Shown: positions 1-7,274 of the stretch, one piece after another | Position numbering within the stretch: the first letter of the stretch is position 1 | Layout of the letters: each line of letters starts with the position of its first letter | NCBI GenBank assembly: GCA_005888525.1 | Contig: VBAB01000346.1 | Span: forward strand, 4,239 to 19,076 | Origin: Alphaproteobacteria bacterium | GTDB lineage: Bacteria; Pseudomonadota; Alphaproteobacteria; Rhizobiales; Hyphomicrobiaceae | DNA: 14,838 nucleotides | Reading direction: 5' to 3' | Program-made: the position numbers and the translations under genes | The notes under the pieces: generated by a model | Told to the model about the DNA's origin: nothing | The model's input: only the letters and a program-made list of their open reading frames with translations | Database searches by the model: none

Positions 1-293
1 TGAGCGGGGGTCTTGGTGAACTCAGCCTGCCCCTTCACGTCACTCTTGCCGGGCAGCACGAGGTCGGGCAGCGCCAGGTCCGGCTGGACGCCCCGGAAGG
101 CCGCATCGAACATGGCGCGCGATACCCCCGTCGCCTGCGCCTCGGGCCACAGCCCTTCGAGGAATTTCGGGAAGCTATCCGTTGCTTGGGCATTGGCCAG
201 ACCTGCCATGAGGAACAGGAAGATCGGTGCCAGCAGGGCAAGCACGCAGGAGGACGCATTGGCCCTCGGCAATCGCCAATCGATGTTCGGCAC
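1..293 (-). CDS. Lytic murein transglycosylase, MltB/SLT_2 type (N-terminal part only)
   Basis: This is the first 97 codons of a periplasmic peptidoglycan-cleaving enzyme; the catalytic domain lies beyond the window edge. Translation starts at a GTG at 293: the frame is closed by a TGA a few codons upstream, no ATG lies between, and a good ribosome site (GAGGGGAG) sits about 6 nt before the GTG. Residues 15-33 are a hydrophobic signal segment ending in ANAQA, a plausible signal-peptidase I site. The mature start (FPKFLEGLWPEAQATGVSRA, then a FDAAFRGVQPD segment) is the usual N-terminal signature of alphaproteobacterial MltB-like transglycosylases, which typically continue with QAEFxK before the catalytic region. 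It follows galE on the same strand after 112 bp. The family call rests on this N-terminal signature alone. Confidence 0.8.
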   Translation of the reverse strand, partial: MPNIDWRLPRANASSCVLALLAPIFLFLMAGLANAQATDSFPKFLEGLWPEAQATGVSRAMFDAAFRGVQPDLALPDLVLPGKSDVKGQAEFTKTPA

Positions 294-405
294 GAAGCCT
301 CCCCTCGGGGGTGGTCAAAACCCCGACCCGCGTTTCTGGGATTTCCCGGTGCGCGATCCTACTCCAAATCGAGGCCGTTCTGGGCCGATTTGCAGGCACC
401 CCGCG

Positions 406-1407
406 CTATGCAACGCTCGCCGATTGATTGTTTTGCAGCAGACGCTCCTCCCAGCTCAGCGCGTCGCGCACGATGGCGTCGAGCGTGTCGTGCTCGGGCA
501 CCCACCCCAGGACCTTGCGAATCCGCTGGGATGCGGCCACGACCCTGGCGGGATCGCCCGGCCGCCGTTCGCTCATGCGCACCTCGAAGTCGCGTCCCGC
601 GGCGCGCTTGACCGCGTCGATCACCTCCAGCACCGAGAACCCGCGGCCATAGCCGCAGTTGAAGATATCGCTCTCGCCGCCCGCGCGCAGATAGCGCAGG
701 GCCGCCATGTGCGCCCGCGCCAGGTCGGTGACATGGATGTAGTCGCGCAAACAGGTGCCGTCGGGGGTGGGGTAGTCGGTGCCGAACACCTGCATGCGGC
801 TGCGCTTGCCGAGCGCCGTCTCGCAGGCGACTTTGACGAGATGGGTAGCGCGGGGGGTCGACTGGCCGGAGCGGCCGTTCGGGTCGGCACCGGCGACATT
901 GAAGTAGCGCAGCGCGACATAGCGCAGGTCGTGCGCGCGCGCCGTATCGGCCAGCATGATCTCGGTCATGCGCTTGGACGATCCGTAGGGGGACATGGGC
1001 GCTAGCGGCGCGTCCTCGGTGACGGGCGTGTCGCCGGTCATGCCGTAGACAGCGGCGGTGGATGAGAAGATGAAGTGGCGTATGCCGCTCTTGACCGCCA
1101 CCTCGATCAGGGCCCGCGACTTGACCGTGTTGTTCAGGTAGTAGCCTAGAGGATCTGCAACCGAATCGGGCACCACGATGGAGCCGGCAAAATGGATGAT
1201 GGAGGTGACGCCGTGGCTCTCGACAACGCGCTGAACCAGGGGTGGGTCGCCCACGTCGCCGACAACGAGGGTGGCGCTCTTCGGGACTGCCCAGGCGAGA
1301 CCCGTGGAGAGGTTGTCGAGGACAACCACCGCCTCATCGGCGCCCAGCAGCTCCAATGCCATGTGGCTGCCGATGTATCCGGCTCCGCCGGTGACGAGAA
1401 CGCTCAT
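406..1407 (-). CDS. galE: UDP-glucose 4-epimerase
   Basis: Cytoplasmic NAD-dependent enzyme (333 aa) that interconverts UDP-glucose and UDP-galactose. It is an extended short-chain dehydrogenase: the NAD-binding GGAGYIG lies at residues 7-13, the acidic residue D31 follows beta-2 (VVVLDNLSTG), the catalytic serine region SST is at 116-118, and the catalytic YGSSK (Y141, K145) is followed by RYFNVAGA at 167-174. RDYIHVTDLA (221-230) and the C-terminal GW.P segment are also typical of GalE. Length matches the family. I chose the ATG at 1407, not the longer frame opening at 1443, because AAAAAGGAT lies just upstream and the protein then begins with the family's MxVLVTGGAGYIG. It diverges from galU, which makes its substrate, so the two probably serve polysaccharide or lipopolysaccharide precursor supply. 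Confidence 0.95.
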   Translation of the reverse strand: MSVLVTGGAGYIGSHMALELLGADEAVVVLDNLSTGLAWAVPKSATLVVGDVGDPPLVQRVVESHGVTSIIHFAGSIVVPDSVADPLGYYLNNTVKSRALIEVAVKSGIRHFIFSSTAAVYGMTGDTPVTEDAPLAPMSPYGSSKRMTEIMLADTARAHDLRYVALRYFNVAGADPNGRSGQSTPRATHLVKVACETALGKRSRMQVFGTDYPTPDGTCLRDYIHVTDLARAHMAALRYLRAGGESDIFNCGYGRGFSVLEVIDAVKRAAGRDFEVRMSERRPGDPARVVAASQRIRKVLGWVPEHDTLDAIVRDALSWEERLLQNNQSASVA

Positions 1408-1438
1408 CGCGTTATCCTTTTTGCACAAGTGTCGCAGT

Positions 1439-1460
1439 CGCAAGGGCCGGGCCCCTTGCG
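1439..1460. promoter_or_regulatory. Palindrome in the galE-galU divergent intergenic region
   Basis: Perfect inverted repeat CGCAAGGG - 6 nt - CCCTTGCG, in the 120-bp spacer between the divergent starts of galE (1407) and galU (1528). It has no T-tract on either strand, so it is not a normal intrinsic terminator. Its position would suit an operator acting on both promoters, or a hairpin in one leader. No convincing -35/-10 pair was found around it. The symmetry is seen directly; the function is inference. Confidence 0.45.
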
Positions 1461-1527
1461 TTCTCTAGCACAGCAGATGCATAGCCGACGTTAATGGCAG
1501 GTTCACCCGCCCAACAGCGAGGCGACA

Positions 1528-2412
1528 ATGTCCACAACCAGGAAGCGCGTTCGCAAGGCGGTTTTCCCCGTAGCAGGGCTCGGCACGCGGTTCCTGCCCG
1601 CCACCAAGGCGGTGCCCAAGGAGATGTTGACGGTCGTCGATCGGCCCGTGATCCAGCATGTGGTCGACGAGGCCAAGGCCGCTGGGATCGAGCATTTCAT
1701 CTTCGTCACCGGCCGCAACAAGGGGGTCATCGAGGACCATTTCGACAGCCAGTTCGAGCTGGAGCGCACGCTAGCGGAGCGGGGCAAGACGAAGGAGCTC
1801 GAGCAGCTCATGGCCGAGTTGCCGCGGCCCGGGCAAGCCAGCTTCACGCGCCAGCAGGCCCCGCACGGCCTCGGCCACGCGGTGTGGTGCGCGCGCGAGA
1901 TCGTCGGCGAGGAGCCGTTCGCGCTGCTGCTTCCAGACATGCTGCACTTCGCGCCCAAGCCCTGTCTGGCCGACATGATCGAGGCCTACCAGGCGCACGG
2001 CGGCAACCACATCGCCGTCTCGCCGGTGCCCGAGGATCAGACGCACCTCTACGGCATCGTCGGCGTCGAGGACAGGACTGCGAAGGTCTCGCGCATTAGC
2101 GGCATGATCGAGAAGCCGAAACCAGCCGAGGCGCCATCCAACCTGCACATCACAGGGCGCTATATCCTGCAGCCGGAGATCTTCGCGATCCTCGAGCGCG
2201 GCGAGCGTGGTGCGGGCGGCGAGATCCAGGTCACCGATGCGATGATCGCGCTGGCCCGCAGTCAACCGTTCTTCGCAGTGCGCTTCGACGGCACGATCTA
2301 CGATTGCGGCGCGAAGATCGGCTTCCTGATGGCCAACATCGCCTATGCCCTGGCGCGCGACGACTTGGCGCCCACGCTCCGGACCGAACTGGCCAAGCTG
2401 CTGCAAGCTTGA
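1528..2412 (+). CDS. galU: UTP--glucose-1-phosphate uridylyltransferase
   Basis: Cytoplasmic nucleotidyltransferase (294 aa) making UDP-glucose from UTP and glucose-1-phosphate with Mg2+. The nucleotide-binding signature GLGTRFLPATKAVPKEM spans residues 17-33. Other landmarks are the uridine-contacting QQAPHGLGHAV (109-119), the metal-site aspartate in LLPDM (D137), YGIVG (175-179), the active-site-type lysine in EKPKP (195-199), and the C-terminal YDCGAKIGFLMAN (258-270). Length and motif order are standard for bacterial GalU. The start at 1528 has GAGG about 5 nt upstream. It diverges from galE and ends 19 nt before the convergent small gene at 2432. Paralogues such as glucose-1-phosphate thymidylyltransferase are less likely because the sequence follows the GalU pattern throughout. 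Confidence 0.95.
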   Translation: MSTTRKRVRKAVFPVAGLGTRFLPATKAVPKEMLTVVDRPVIQHVVDEAKAAGIEHFIFVTGRNKGVIEDHFDSQFELERTLAERGKTKELEQLMAELPRPGQASFTRQQAPHGLGHAVWCAREIVGEEPFALLLPDMLHFAPKPCLADMIEAYQAHGGNHIAVSPVPEDQTHLYGIVGVEDRTAKVSRISGMIEKPKPAEAPSNLHITGRYILQPEIFAILERGERGAGGEIQVTDAMIALARSQPFFAVRFDGTIYDCGAKIGFLMANIAYALARDDLAPTLRTELAKLLQA

Positions 2413-2431
2413 ACCCTGTCAAGCAAGCCCG

Positions 2432-2662
2432 TTACTCTTCCGATGCCCGCGACGCTGCCGTCTTGCGGCGCACCGGCTGCTTGGCACGCGGCGGTGCTGC
2501 AGGAGCGACATCGTCCAGCGCGCGCTTCAAATAGGCCAAGTTGTTGGCAGTGATGCGGACCAGCTCCCAGCCGTTCCTGCCGGCGTCATCGAGCAAAGCG
2601 ATTTCGCTGCTCCTCGCAGGCGCGTTGTTGAGATCGATCTTGCTGTATTCCCACTGAGGCAT
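2432..2662 (-). CDS. Small DUF4177-like hypothetical protein
   Basis: A 76-aa protein with N-terminal MPQWEYSKIDL and an LLDDAGRNGWELVRI segment at about 23-37, then AYLKR (43-47). The W-E-Y start, the G..GWELV turn and the closing LKR strand resemble the small DUF4177-type fold found in many bacteria, whose role is unknown. The tail from about residue 51 is rich in Ala, Pro, Arg and Lys and is probably disordered. The ATG at 2662 has GGAGA 7 nt upstream. It has no signal peptide or membrane segment. It is convergent with galU. A possible short gene ends only 2 nt before its start. The family resemblance was judged by eye. Confidence 0.75.
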   Translation of the reverse strand: MPQWEYSKIDLNNAPARSSEIALLDDAGRNGWELVRITANNLAYLKRALDDVAPAAPPRAKQPVRRKTAASRASEE

Positions 2663-2664
2663 CG

Positions 2665-2979
2665 TTAGTCTCCATGGAGCGACATGTTCGGCTCGACCAT
2701 TAGGGCCCGCTTGCAGGGTTGCTTGGCTGTTCTCAGGCCGTCCAACGTGCGCGGCAGGATCGAAATCTCGCTCAGCTTATTGATCAGTGTGTAAAGCGCG
2801 CCAGGCGCTTGGTCGCGATTGAGAACGTCGGCGGAGGAGCGAAATTCTCGCGTGCGACCGAATGCGCCAGCCGGCATGCCAACGCCGAGCCTCCCCGCGT
2901 CTGAGGCCTTCGATGACAACCTAGAGAATAGCCCTGGATGGATCGGTCTCAGGCTCGACGACACGTACCACAAATCCAA
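2665..2979 (-). CDS. Possible small hypothetical protein just upstream of the DUF4177-like gene
   Basis: Open frame of 104 codons whose TAA is 2 nt before the ATG of the next gene, a spacing seen in translationally coupled pairs. The second half (from about residue 50; LYTLINKLSEISILPRTLDG) shows the G/C-ending codons typical of this genome, while the first half is less biased. If real, the true start may be the internal ATG at 2877, which has GGGGAGG about 12 nt upstream. No domain is recognisable. It may equally be a chance frame in leader DNA. The neighbouring stretch 2980-3101 holds no ORF I can support, only a stem-loop near 3067. Confidence 0.28.
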   Translation of the reverse strand: MDLWYVSSSLRPIHPGLFSRLSSKASDAGRLGVGMPAGAFGRTREFRSSADVLNRDQAPGALYTLINKLSEISILPRTLDGLRTAKQPCKRALMVEPNMSLHGD

Positions 2980-3066
2980 TGAAGTTCGACTAGGGGAACA
3001 CCCTCATAACGTCCAACGAATTTGCTGATTCCCGGCAGGTTGCAAATTGACGTATCAGCGGTGATT

Positions 3067-3083
3067 CTGCCGATTGTCGGCAG
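3067..3083 (-). terminator. Stem-loop downstream of the GNAT-like gene
   Basis: Perfect hairpin CTGCCGA-TTG-TCGGCAG, 18 nt beyond the stop at 3102, where the minus-strand lipase/GNAT transcript would end. It has no run of T after the stem on the minus strand, so intrinsic termination would be weak; it could be a 3'-end stabiliser. Confidence 0.35.
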
Positions 3084-3101
3084 CGGCGCCCCGCTCTCAT
3101 T

Positions 3102-3929
3102 CTACGCGCGACGCTGAACCAGCCGGTCACGCCTCTCGCTGTCGAACCGCGCCACGAACTTGGCGACGTCCTCCAGTAGCTGCGGCGGCTGCATCCACAT
3201 GAAGGCGAACCGCACGTCGCCCATTGGCGAATTCGTGACGCGAATATCCCAATCGATATTCGTGTAACCCGTGCGCAGCGTCATGCCACCGCTCACAACG
3301 CCTTCGGACATCATGGCGACGAGATAGTCGACGTTCCAGTGCGTTAAAGCATAGGCGCGCGACAGGATCGGCACGATGGTCGACAGCTGCTTGCCGCGAT
3401 AGTCGGGATGGTACCAGGCCGCCCCCGAGAATACGACGCGGCCCTTGATCGACCGGGCAACCCTTGCCGTCACCTCACATGTCTCACCCGGTCGCTTGGA
3501 TGCGTCGGGGTGCTCGTACATCAGGTGCAGGCTCTGCGCCAGATCGTGGAAGCTCCTGCATGTAAGGTTGAAAAGCCGGCCTGCGTGAGCCGCCACTACC
3601 TTACCGTTTCGATCGCGCCCCAGAATGCAGAAGGCCTCCTCCGGAGCTATCTTGTTGTGACGAATGTCGTAGGTCGGGAACAAGGGCGGCCAGCTGTCGC
3701 GGTTCTGCTCGTTTACCGTAATCAGCTCCGCCAGGCTGGCAAAAGACAGCGTGACGCCGCGCGCGCGGGCCGCCGTGTCGGCGCATTGAAAGAACCTGCC
3801 GAGCAGACCGGTGGGGCCATAGTCTGTCGTCAGCTGGCTGAGTAGCGGCGCCACATTCGTTTCTACCGACTTCATGTCGTGGACGTGGCGGCCATGCTGC
3901 GAATTCGTGACTGCGTCGCCTTCTCTCAT
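3102..3929 (-). CDS. GNAT-like hypothetical protein coupled to the patatin-like lipase
   Basis: A 275-aa soluble protein with no signal peptide. The best functional hint is HPDYRGKQLS at residues 174-183, followed by a helix (TIVPILSRAYAL), which resembles the acyl-CoA-binding R-G-x-x-L loop and helix of GNAT acyltransferases. Preceding strands (AFCILGRDRNGKVVAAHAGRLF, about 99-120) and CEVTARVARSIKGRVVFSGAAW (about 151-172) could be the core beta strands. The substrate is unknown. I chose the ATG at 3929 because it overlaps the TGA of the upstream gene as ATGA, implying translational coupling. An internal ATG at 3875 is the alternative. The same reading frame stays open far upstream to 5864, but that part is antisense-free shadow of the lipase gene. 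Real gene: likely; GNAT assignment: tentative. Confidence 0.7.
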   Translation of the reverse strand: MREGDAVTNSQHGRHVHDMKSVETNVAPLLSQLTTDYGPTGLLGRFFQCADTAARARGVTLSFASLAELITVNEQNRDSWPPLFPTYDIRHNKIAPEEAFCILGRDRNGKVVAAHAGRLFNLTCRSFHDLAQSLHLMYEHPDASKRPGETCEVTARVARSIKGRVVFSGAAWYHPDYRGKQLSTIVPILSRAYALTHWNVDYLVAMMSEGVVSGGMTLRTGYTNIDWDIRVTNSPMGDVRFAFMWMQPPQLLEDVAKFVARFDSERRDRLVQRRA

Positions 3930-6187
3930 CTGGCAGGCGTAATCGCGGGCATCATGAGCCGCGCGGCCGTCGGCGTGAGGTCCCTCACGATCTCGGCGGC
4001 CACGCAGTTGGCCCTGTTGATGTACGAGTTGGCCAGCGCCGCGTGGCTCTCGAGCGAGCGGTCGAGCTGGGTCTGATCGCACTTCTCGGGGTAACCCTTG
4101 AACAGGTCGATGTAGCTGCGCGACAGGCTCGAGAGCTGCCAGCCGAGCGGCAGCGGCATGAAATTGTAGTAGACGCCGGCCTCGAGGATCTTGAAGCCGG
4201 GCTTCGGATCGGCGGCCAGGTCGTACTGCGTCGTGTACCCGCGGCCCTGCCATGTCGCCAGCGCGGCGACGAACGGGGTGAACAAGTCGCTCTGCGCTTT
4301 GTTGTCGGGTGTATCCATCCAGAAGCGCTCGAAGGGAATCCACGCAGCCGAGATCATGACGAGCTTGATCTCCACGCTCGGCGCGCCGGGCTCCTTGGCA
4401 ATGAGCTCGCTCAGGGATTGAGCGAGCTTGGATGCCGTCGCCACGCCGGAATTGTCGACGTAGCCGCCGTCGACGAAGCTCATGCGGCGCTTGCGCGCCT
4501 TCTCGCCGAGATTCTTCTCGTTGGGATCGGTGAAGGCATACCAGCCGGCCGGCGAGATCCAGGGAAAGCGCGCGCTCAAGCCGACCGCGGTGCTCAGCGG
4601 CATGTCCACCGGATCGACGCCGGTGGAGAAGAAATCGAACACCTTGGCAGAGCTGGTCCACGGCGGACCGATGGAGGTGAAGTCGAGCGGGCTCAGCACC
4701 ATCTGCATGCCCGTCTCGATGTTGCTCACGTTGAAGGCGAGCGCGGGAGTCGGCCCTGTCAGGCACGACGATGCTTCTGCTCCGCACAGATCGAACAGGA
4801 GTCCGCTGAGCGGATTGCTCCGCTTGCTGTCCGCGCCGTAGCGCCAGGACTCCTCGAACGCATACTCCAGGGCCCGTGCACGGTCGAAGGCCGGAAGGGG
4901 CCAGGGTATGAACCGCTGCAGGAAGTCGGGGAACAAGCCTCCCCACACCACCGGGGCGAGGAGATCGCGCGATAGAATGGCGTCGGCGCGCGTCTCGAAG
5001 TTGCCGCGATCGGCCAGCTTGTCCAAGCAAGGTTTGGCATCGTCGTTGGTCGCGAGCGAGCGTGTCAGGCCGGCAAACACCGCCGCCCCGAGGCTGCCGC
5101 CGGAGACCGAGCTCACCGCAAACACGTGCTGAGCGAAGTTCGGGCAGAGGTCCTGCATGTGCGCCAGGAACTTGGCCGTCTGGTAGGCTGCATATAGCCC
5201 GCCACCCTCGGCGGCCACCACATAGACCGGGTAGGGCTTGCCGGCAGTGCGGTAGGCCGCAGCATCTTTGCGCGCGGCGAGCCAGGACTTGAACGCGGTT
5301 TCCACGGTCGGGCGCTGGATGTCGGCCTGCTTGTGGCGGAACTGATGGTTGTCGGTGAGGCCGAACACCTCGAAGCACACCAGCAGGATGATCAGTGTGC
5401 CAAGGATCGGCACGCCAAAAATGCGGTAGTACCTCGCGAACAGTCCCGTCAGCACGGCGAGGTTGACCATCCACAGCGCGAACAGCGGAATCGACCCCAG
5501 CGTCTGCGGCAGGTGCACGGGATCGCGGATGAGCAGGATGATCGAGGCCAGGATGACCAGGGGGAAGAGCATCCAGTTGCTGAAGATGGCGAGCTTGCGC
5601 GCCCGGCTGCTCCCGTGAGGGGTCAGGTTGCGCTCGAATAGCGCGATGACGACGAAGACGATGGCCGCCAGGGCAACGCAGATGACGCTGCCGATGATGA
5701 AGTCCTTCCTGAGCTGGGCGATGATCTTCAAGGGACCGGCGAGCGAGTCCGGCATCTCGGCGCCGTCGAGGTTCGGCAGGCGGCTCAGCCAGATGCCGAG
5801 CGCGGCGCCCAGAAGCGGCAGCATGGCCACCAGGCGCGGACCCCACCTCAGAACCCAGTTGCACAGGGGATGGGGGACCACGTACTCGCCGGGAGTGTCC
5901 TCGGCAGCGAACTCGGCGTGCTGGCGCGCCATCTGCCAGAGCACCAGCGACAGCGCGATGAGGGATGCCAGCGCGAGGAGCCAGTGCGGATGCAAAGCCA
6001 CCTGCGCGCGTTCTTGCGTGAGGACACGATGCACCTCGAGCACCTGGTCGGAGAGGGTCAGCACCAGGACCGAGAGCACGCCCATTGCCAAGGGCAGACG
6101 AATGACGAAGATGCCGCGCAACAGCCCGTCGATCAGGCGTTCGGCGTGCGTCTCGGGTGTCTCAGGCGAATGCGACAGATCGGTCAT
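3926..6187 (-). CDS. Membrane-anchored patatin-like phospholipase
   Basis: A 753-aa protein joining an N-terminal membrane domain to a patatin-type lipid acyl hydrolase. About seven hydrophobic segments lie near 23-45, 68-86, 115-135, 163-183, 203-220, 233-250 and 258-275. The hydrolase starts at about 318 with VYVVAAEGGGLYAAY (oxyanion glycines 328-330). The nucleophile elbow is SSVSGGSLGA with Ser362, and the dyad aspartate is D573 in FVDGGYVDNSG. Patatin enzymes use this Ser-Asp dyad to release fatty acids from phospholipid or other acyl esters; the substrate here is unknown. Membrane topology suggests action at the inner membrane, probably on the cytoplasmic face. I chose the ATG at 6187 (MTDLSHSPETPE), with GGGGGAG 4-5 nt upstream. 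The 58 codons further upstream are Arg/Ala/Cys-rich and overlap the preceding gene. The stop overlaps the GNAT-like gene by 4 nt. Confidence 0.88.
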   Translation of the reverse strand: MTDLSHSPETPETHAERLIDGLLRGIFVIRLPLAMGVLSVLVLTLSDQVLEVHRVLTQERAQVALHPHWLLALASLIALSLVLWQMARQHAEFAAEDTPGEYVVPHPLCNWVLRWGPRLVAMLPLLGAALGIWLSRLPNLDGAEMPDSLAGPLKIIAQLRKDFIIGSVICVALAAIVFVVIALFERNLTPHGSSRARKLAIFSNWMLFPLVILASIILLIRDPVHLPQTLGSIPLFALWMVNLAVLTGLFARYYRIFGVPILGTLIILLVCFEVFGLTDNHQFRHKQADIQRPTVETAFKSWLAARKDAAAYRTAGKPYPVYVVAAEGGGLYAAYQTAKFLAHMQDLCPNFAQHVFAVSSVSGGSLGAAVFAGLTRSLATNDDAKPCLDKLADRGNFETRADAILSRDLLAPVVWGGLFPDFLQRFIPWPLPAFDRARALEYAFEESWRYGADSKRSNPLSGLLFDLCGAEASSCLTGPTPALAFNVSNIETGMQMVLSPLDFTSIGPPWTSSAKVFDFFSTGVDPVDMPLSTAVGLSARFPWISPAGWYAFTDPNEKNLGEKARKRRMSFVDGGYVDNSGVATASKLAQSLSELIAKEPGAPSVEIKLVMISAAWIPFERFWMDTPDNKAQSDLFTPFVAALATWQGRGYTTQYDLAADPKPGFKILEAGVYYNFMPLPLGWQLSSLSRSYIDLFKGYPEKCDQTQLDRSLESHAALANSYINRANCVAAEIVRDLTPTAARLMMPAITPAR

Positions 6188-6272
6188 GGGTCTCCCCCGG
6201 ACGACAACAGCTATCGAGTGTTCGTTGCGCGTGTCTTCGCACGCAGGACGCCATGGCGGAGTCCCGACCCGG

Positions 6273-6554
6273 CTATTGTGGGCTCTTGTTGCCGCAGCGC
6301 AGCTGCAGCTCGCGCTTGCGAGCGCCGTATTCCAGCGACCGCGTCGGCGAGCTGCAGGCATCGACGCAGCGTTTCACGCAGTCGACCTCGCATGAGGGCG
6401 GGCACGACCTGCGGCCGCAGCACTGGAAGGAGCACGCCTGTCGCTGGTCCTGCGCGGCGCAGGCGTTCTCCTGGGCCATGCCGGCCGAGCTGTATGCGAG
6501 AATGGCGGCGCCTGCGACAATGGCCACCTGCAAGGGCTTAGACCAGATCGACAT
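6273..6554 (-). CDS. Small exported cysteine-rich protein
   Basis: A 93-aa protein with an N-terminal signal peptide (hydrophobic residues 9-21, likely cleavage after SSAGMA, about 27). The mature part holds all ten cysteines, at 32, 41, 45, 46, 51, 55, 59, 63, 67 and 87. Five of them (51-67) are spaced exactly four apart, as in CPPSCEVDCVKRCVDAC, so they would line one face of a helix. This could form disulfides in the periplasm or bind metal. I do not recognise the family. The ATG at 6554 has a strong GGAGG 6-7 nt upstream. It lies 85 nt before the patatin gene on the same strand and may share its transcript. Confidence 0.75.
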   Translation of the reverse strand: MSIWSKPLQVAIVAGAAILAYSSAGMAQENACAAQDQRQACSFQCCGRRSCPPSCEVDCVKRCVDACSSPTRSLEYGARKRELQLRCGNKSPQ

Positions 6555-6684
6555 CGCGAACCTCCAACGCCACGGTTAGGCGCATGTCCGACGTGCCGCC
6601 ACGCTACCAGCCAATCGTGCCGACGATGCGGCGCGATTGGATGGCGCGAAAAACTCTGGCGCTAGGAGCTCTGCCACGCAACGC

Positions 6685-6710
6685 GCGGCTCCAATCGGTG
6701 TTGGAGCCGC
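6685..6710 (-). terminator. Strong hairpin after the two-TM gene
   Basis: Perfect 10-bp stem GCGGCTCCAA / TTGGAGCCGC with a 6-nt loop, 16 nt past the stop at 6727 on the minus strand. It is a terminator-like structure but has no T-tract after it. The rest of the spacer up to 6555 shows no gene. Confidence 0.5.
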
Positions 6711-6726
6711 ACATGAGAAAGGCGTG

Positions 6727-6936
6727 TCAGATCCTGGTCGGAAAACGGACGCCTTGCACGAGCCCGTGCGGGTAGAAGTCCCAGAAGACGTAGACGGCGA
6801 CGAAGATGATCACAGCGATGATCGCGCCGACGAAGGCATTGCGTGACAACGAATGGCCGATCAGCGACGCCACGAAGGTGAGCGCAGCTAAGAGGCCGAG
6901 TGCCGGCCACGGAATGTCGGCCCAATTGATTGGCAT
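6727..6936 (-). CDS. Small two-TM membrane protein
   Basis: A 69-aa protein with two hydrophobic segments, about residues 11-29 (PALGLLAALTFVASLIG) and 35-54 (FVGAIIAVIIFVAVYVFWDF), joined by a short polar turn HSLSRN. It ends in a short basic tail. The ATG at 6936 has AGGAG 7 nt upstream. No catalytic motif is visible and the role is unknown. Followed by a 10-bp hairpin, so it may be transcribed on its own rather than with the lipase genes downstream. Confidence 0.75.
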   Translation of the reverse strand: MPINWADIPWPALGLLAALTFVASLIGHSLSRNAFVGAIIAVIIFVAVYVFWDFYPHGLVQGVRFPTRI

Positions 6937-7274
6937 GGCAATGCTCCTGTCGGTTGCTTCAGCACGGAGGTGATAGCGTCAAGTCGCACTGCAGCAGCTA
7001 GGGACAAAGCGGGCTCGCGTCGCGAAACTCCGTGCGCATCCAAGCGCTTAGTCCAGCAACACCGGTGTCGGCGGGGCGTGGCCGGACTGCACCATTGCTC
7101 GCAACTCTTCACGATTTCGACGCAATCGCGATCCTCGCGCGGTGGTCTGCGAGCGAATCGGGCTCGCGGGCCGCGAAGGTATTGCGCGGCGGCCGTTGGT
7201 GTGGATAGCTGGCCGCTGACCACCGCGCCCTTCTAGCAAACGCGTTTCCGAACAGTCAGCGACGGCCGCACGCC
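6937..7274. other. Intergenic region without a recognised gene
   Basis: A 338-bp spacer between the divergent two-TM gene and EamA permease gene. Several frames are open on both strands, but none has a believable ribosome site plus a recognisable protein, and they are rich in Arg, Ser and Pro as expected for shadow frames in GC-rich DNA. It should contain promoters for both neighbours. A TTGACG at about 6978-6983 on the minus strand resembles a -35 element but has no matching -10. Confidence 0.5.

Noticed and set aside
13..1005. A 330-codon plus-strand frame opposite galE and the lytic transglycosylase start.
   Set aside because: It is antisense to galE, which has complete catalytic motifs, and the translation shows no recognisable domain.
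3930..5864. A continuous frame that would fuse the GNAT-like protein to about 645 extra N-terminal residues.
   Set aside because: This part lies over the patatin gene in another frame, is very rich in Arg, Ala, Gly and Pro, and shows no motifs. The patatin frame carries all expected catalytic motifs, and the ATGA overlap gives a natural start for the GNAT-like gene.
4043..6541. Several long plus-strand frames opposite the patatin gene and the Cys-rich gene.
   Set aside because: They show shadow composition, no motifs, and lie antisense to genes with good starts and domains.
7048..7239. Minus-strand 63-codon frame in the spacer before the EamA permease.
   Set aside because: No ribosome site, no recognisable protein and competing frames of equal quality on both strands.
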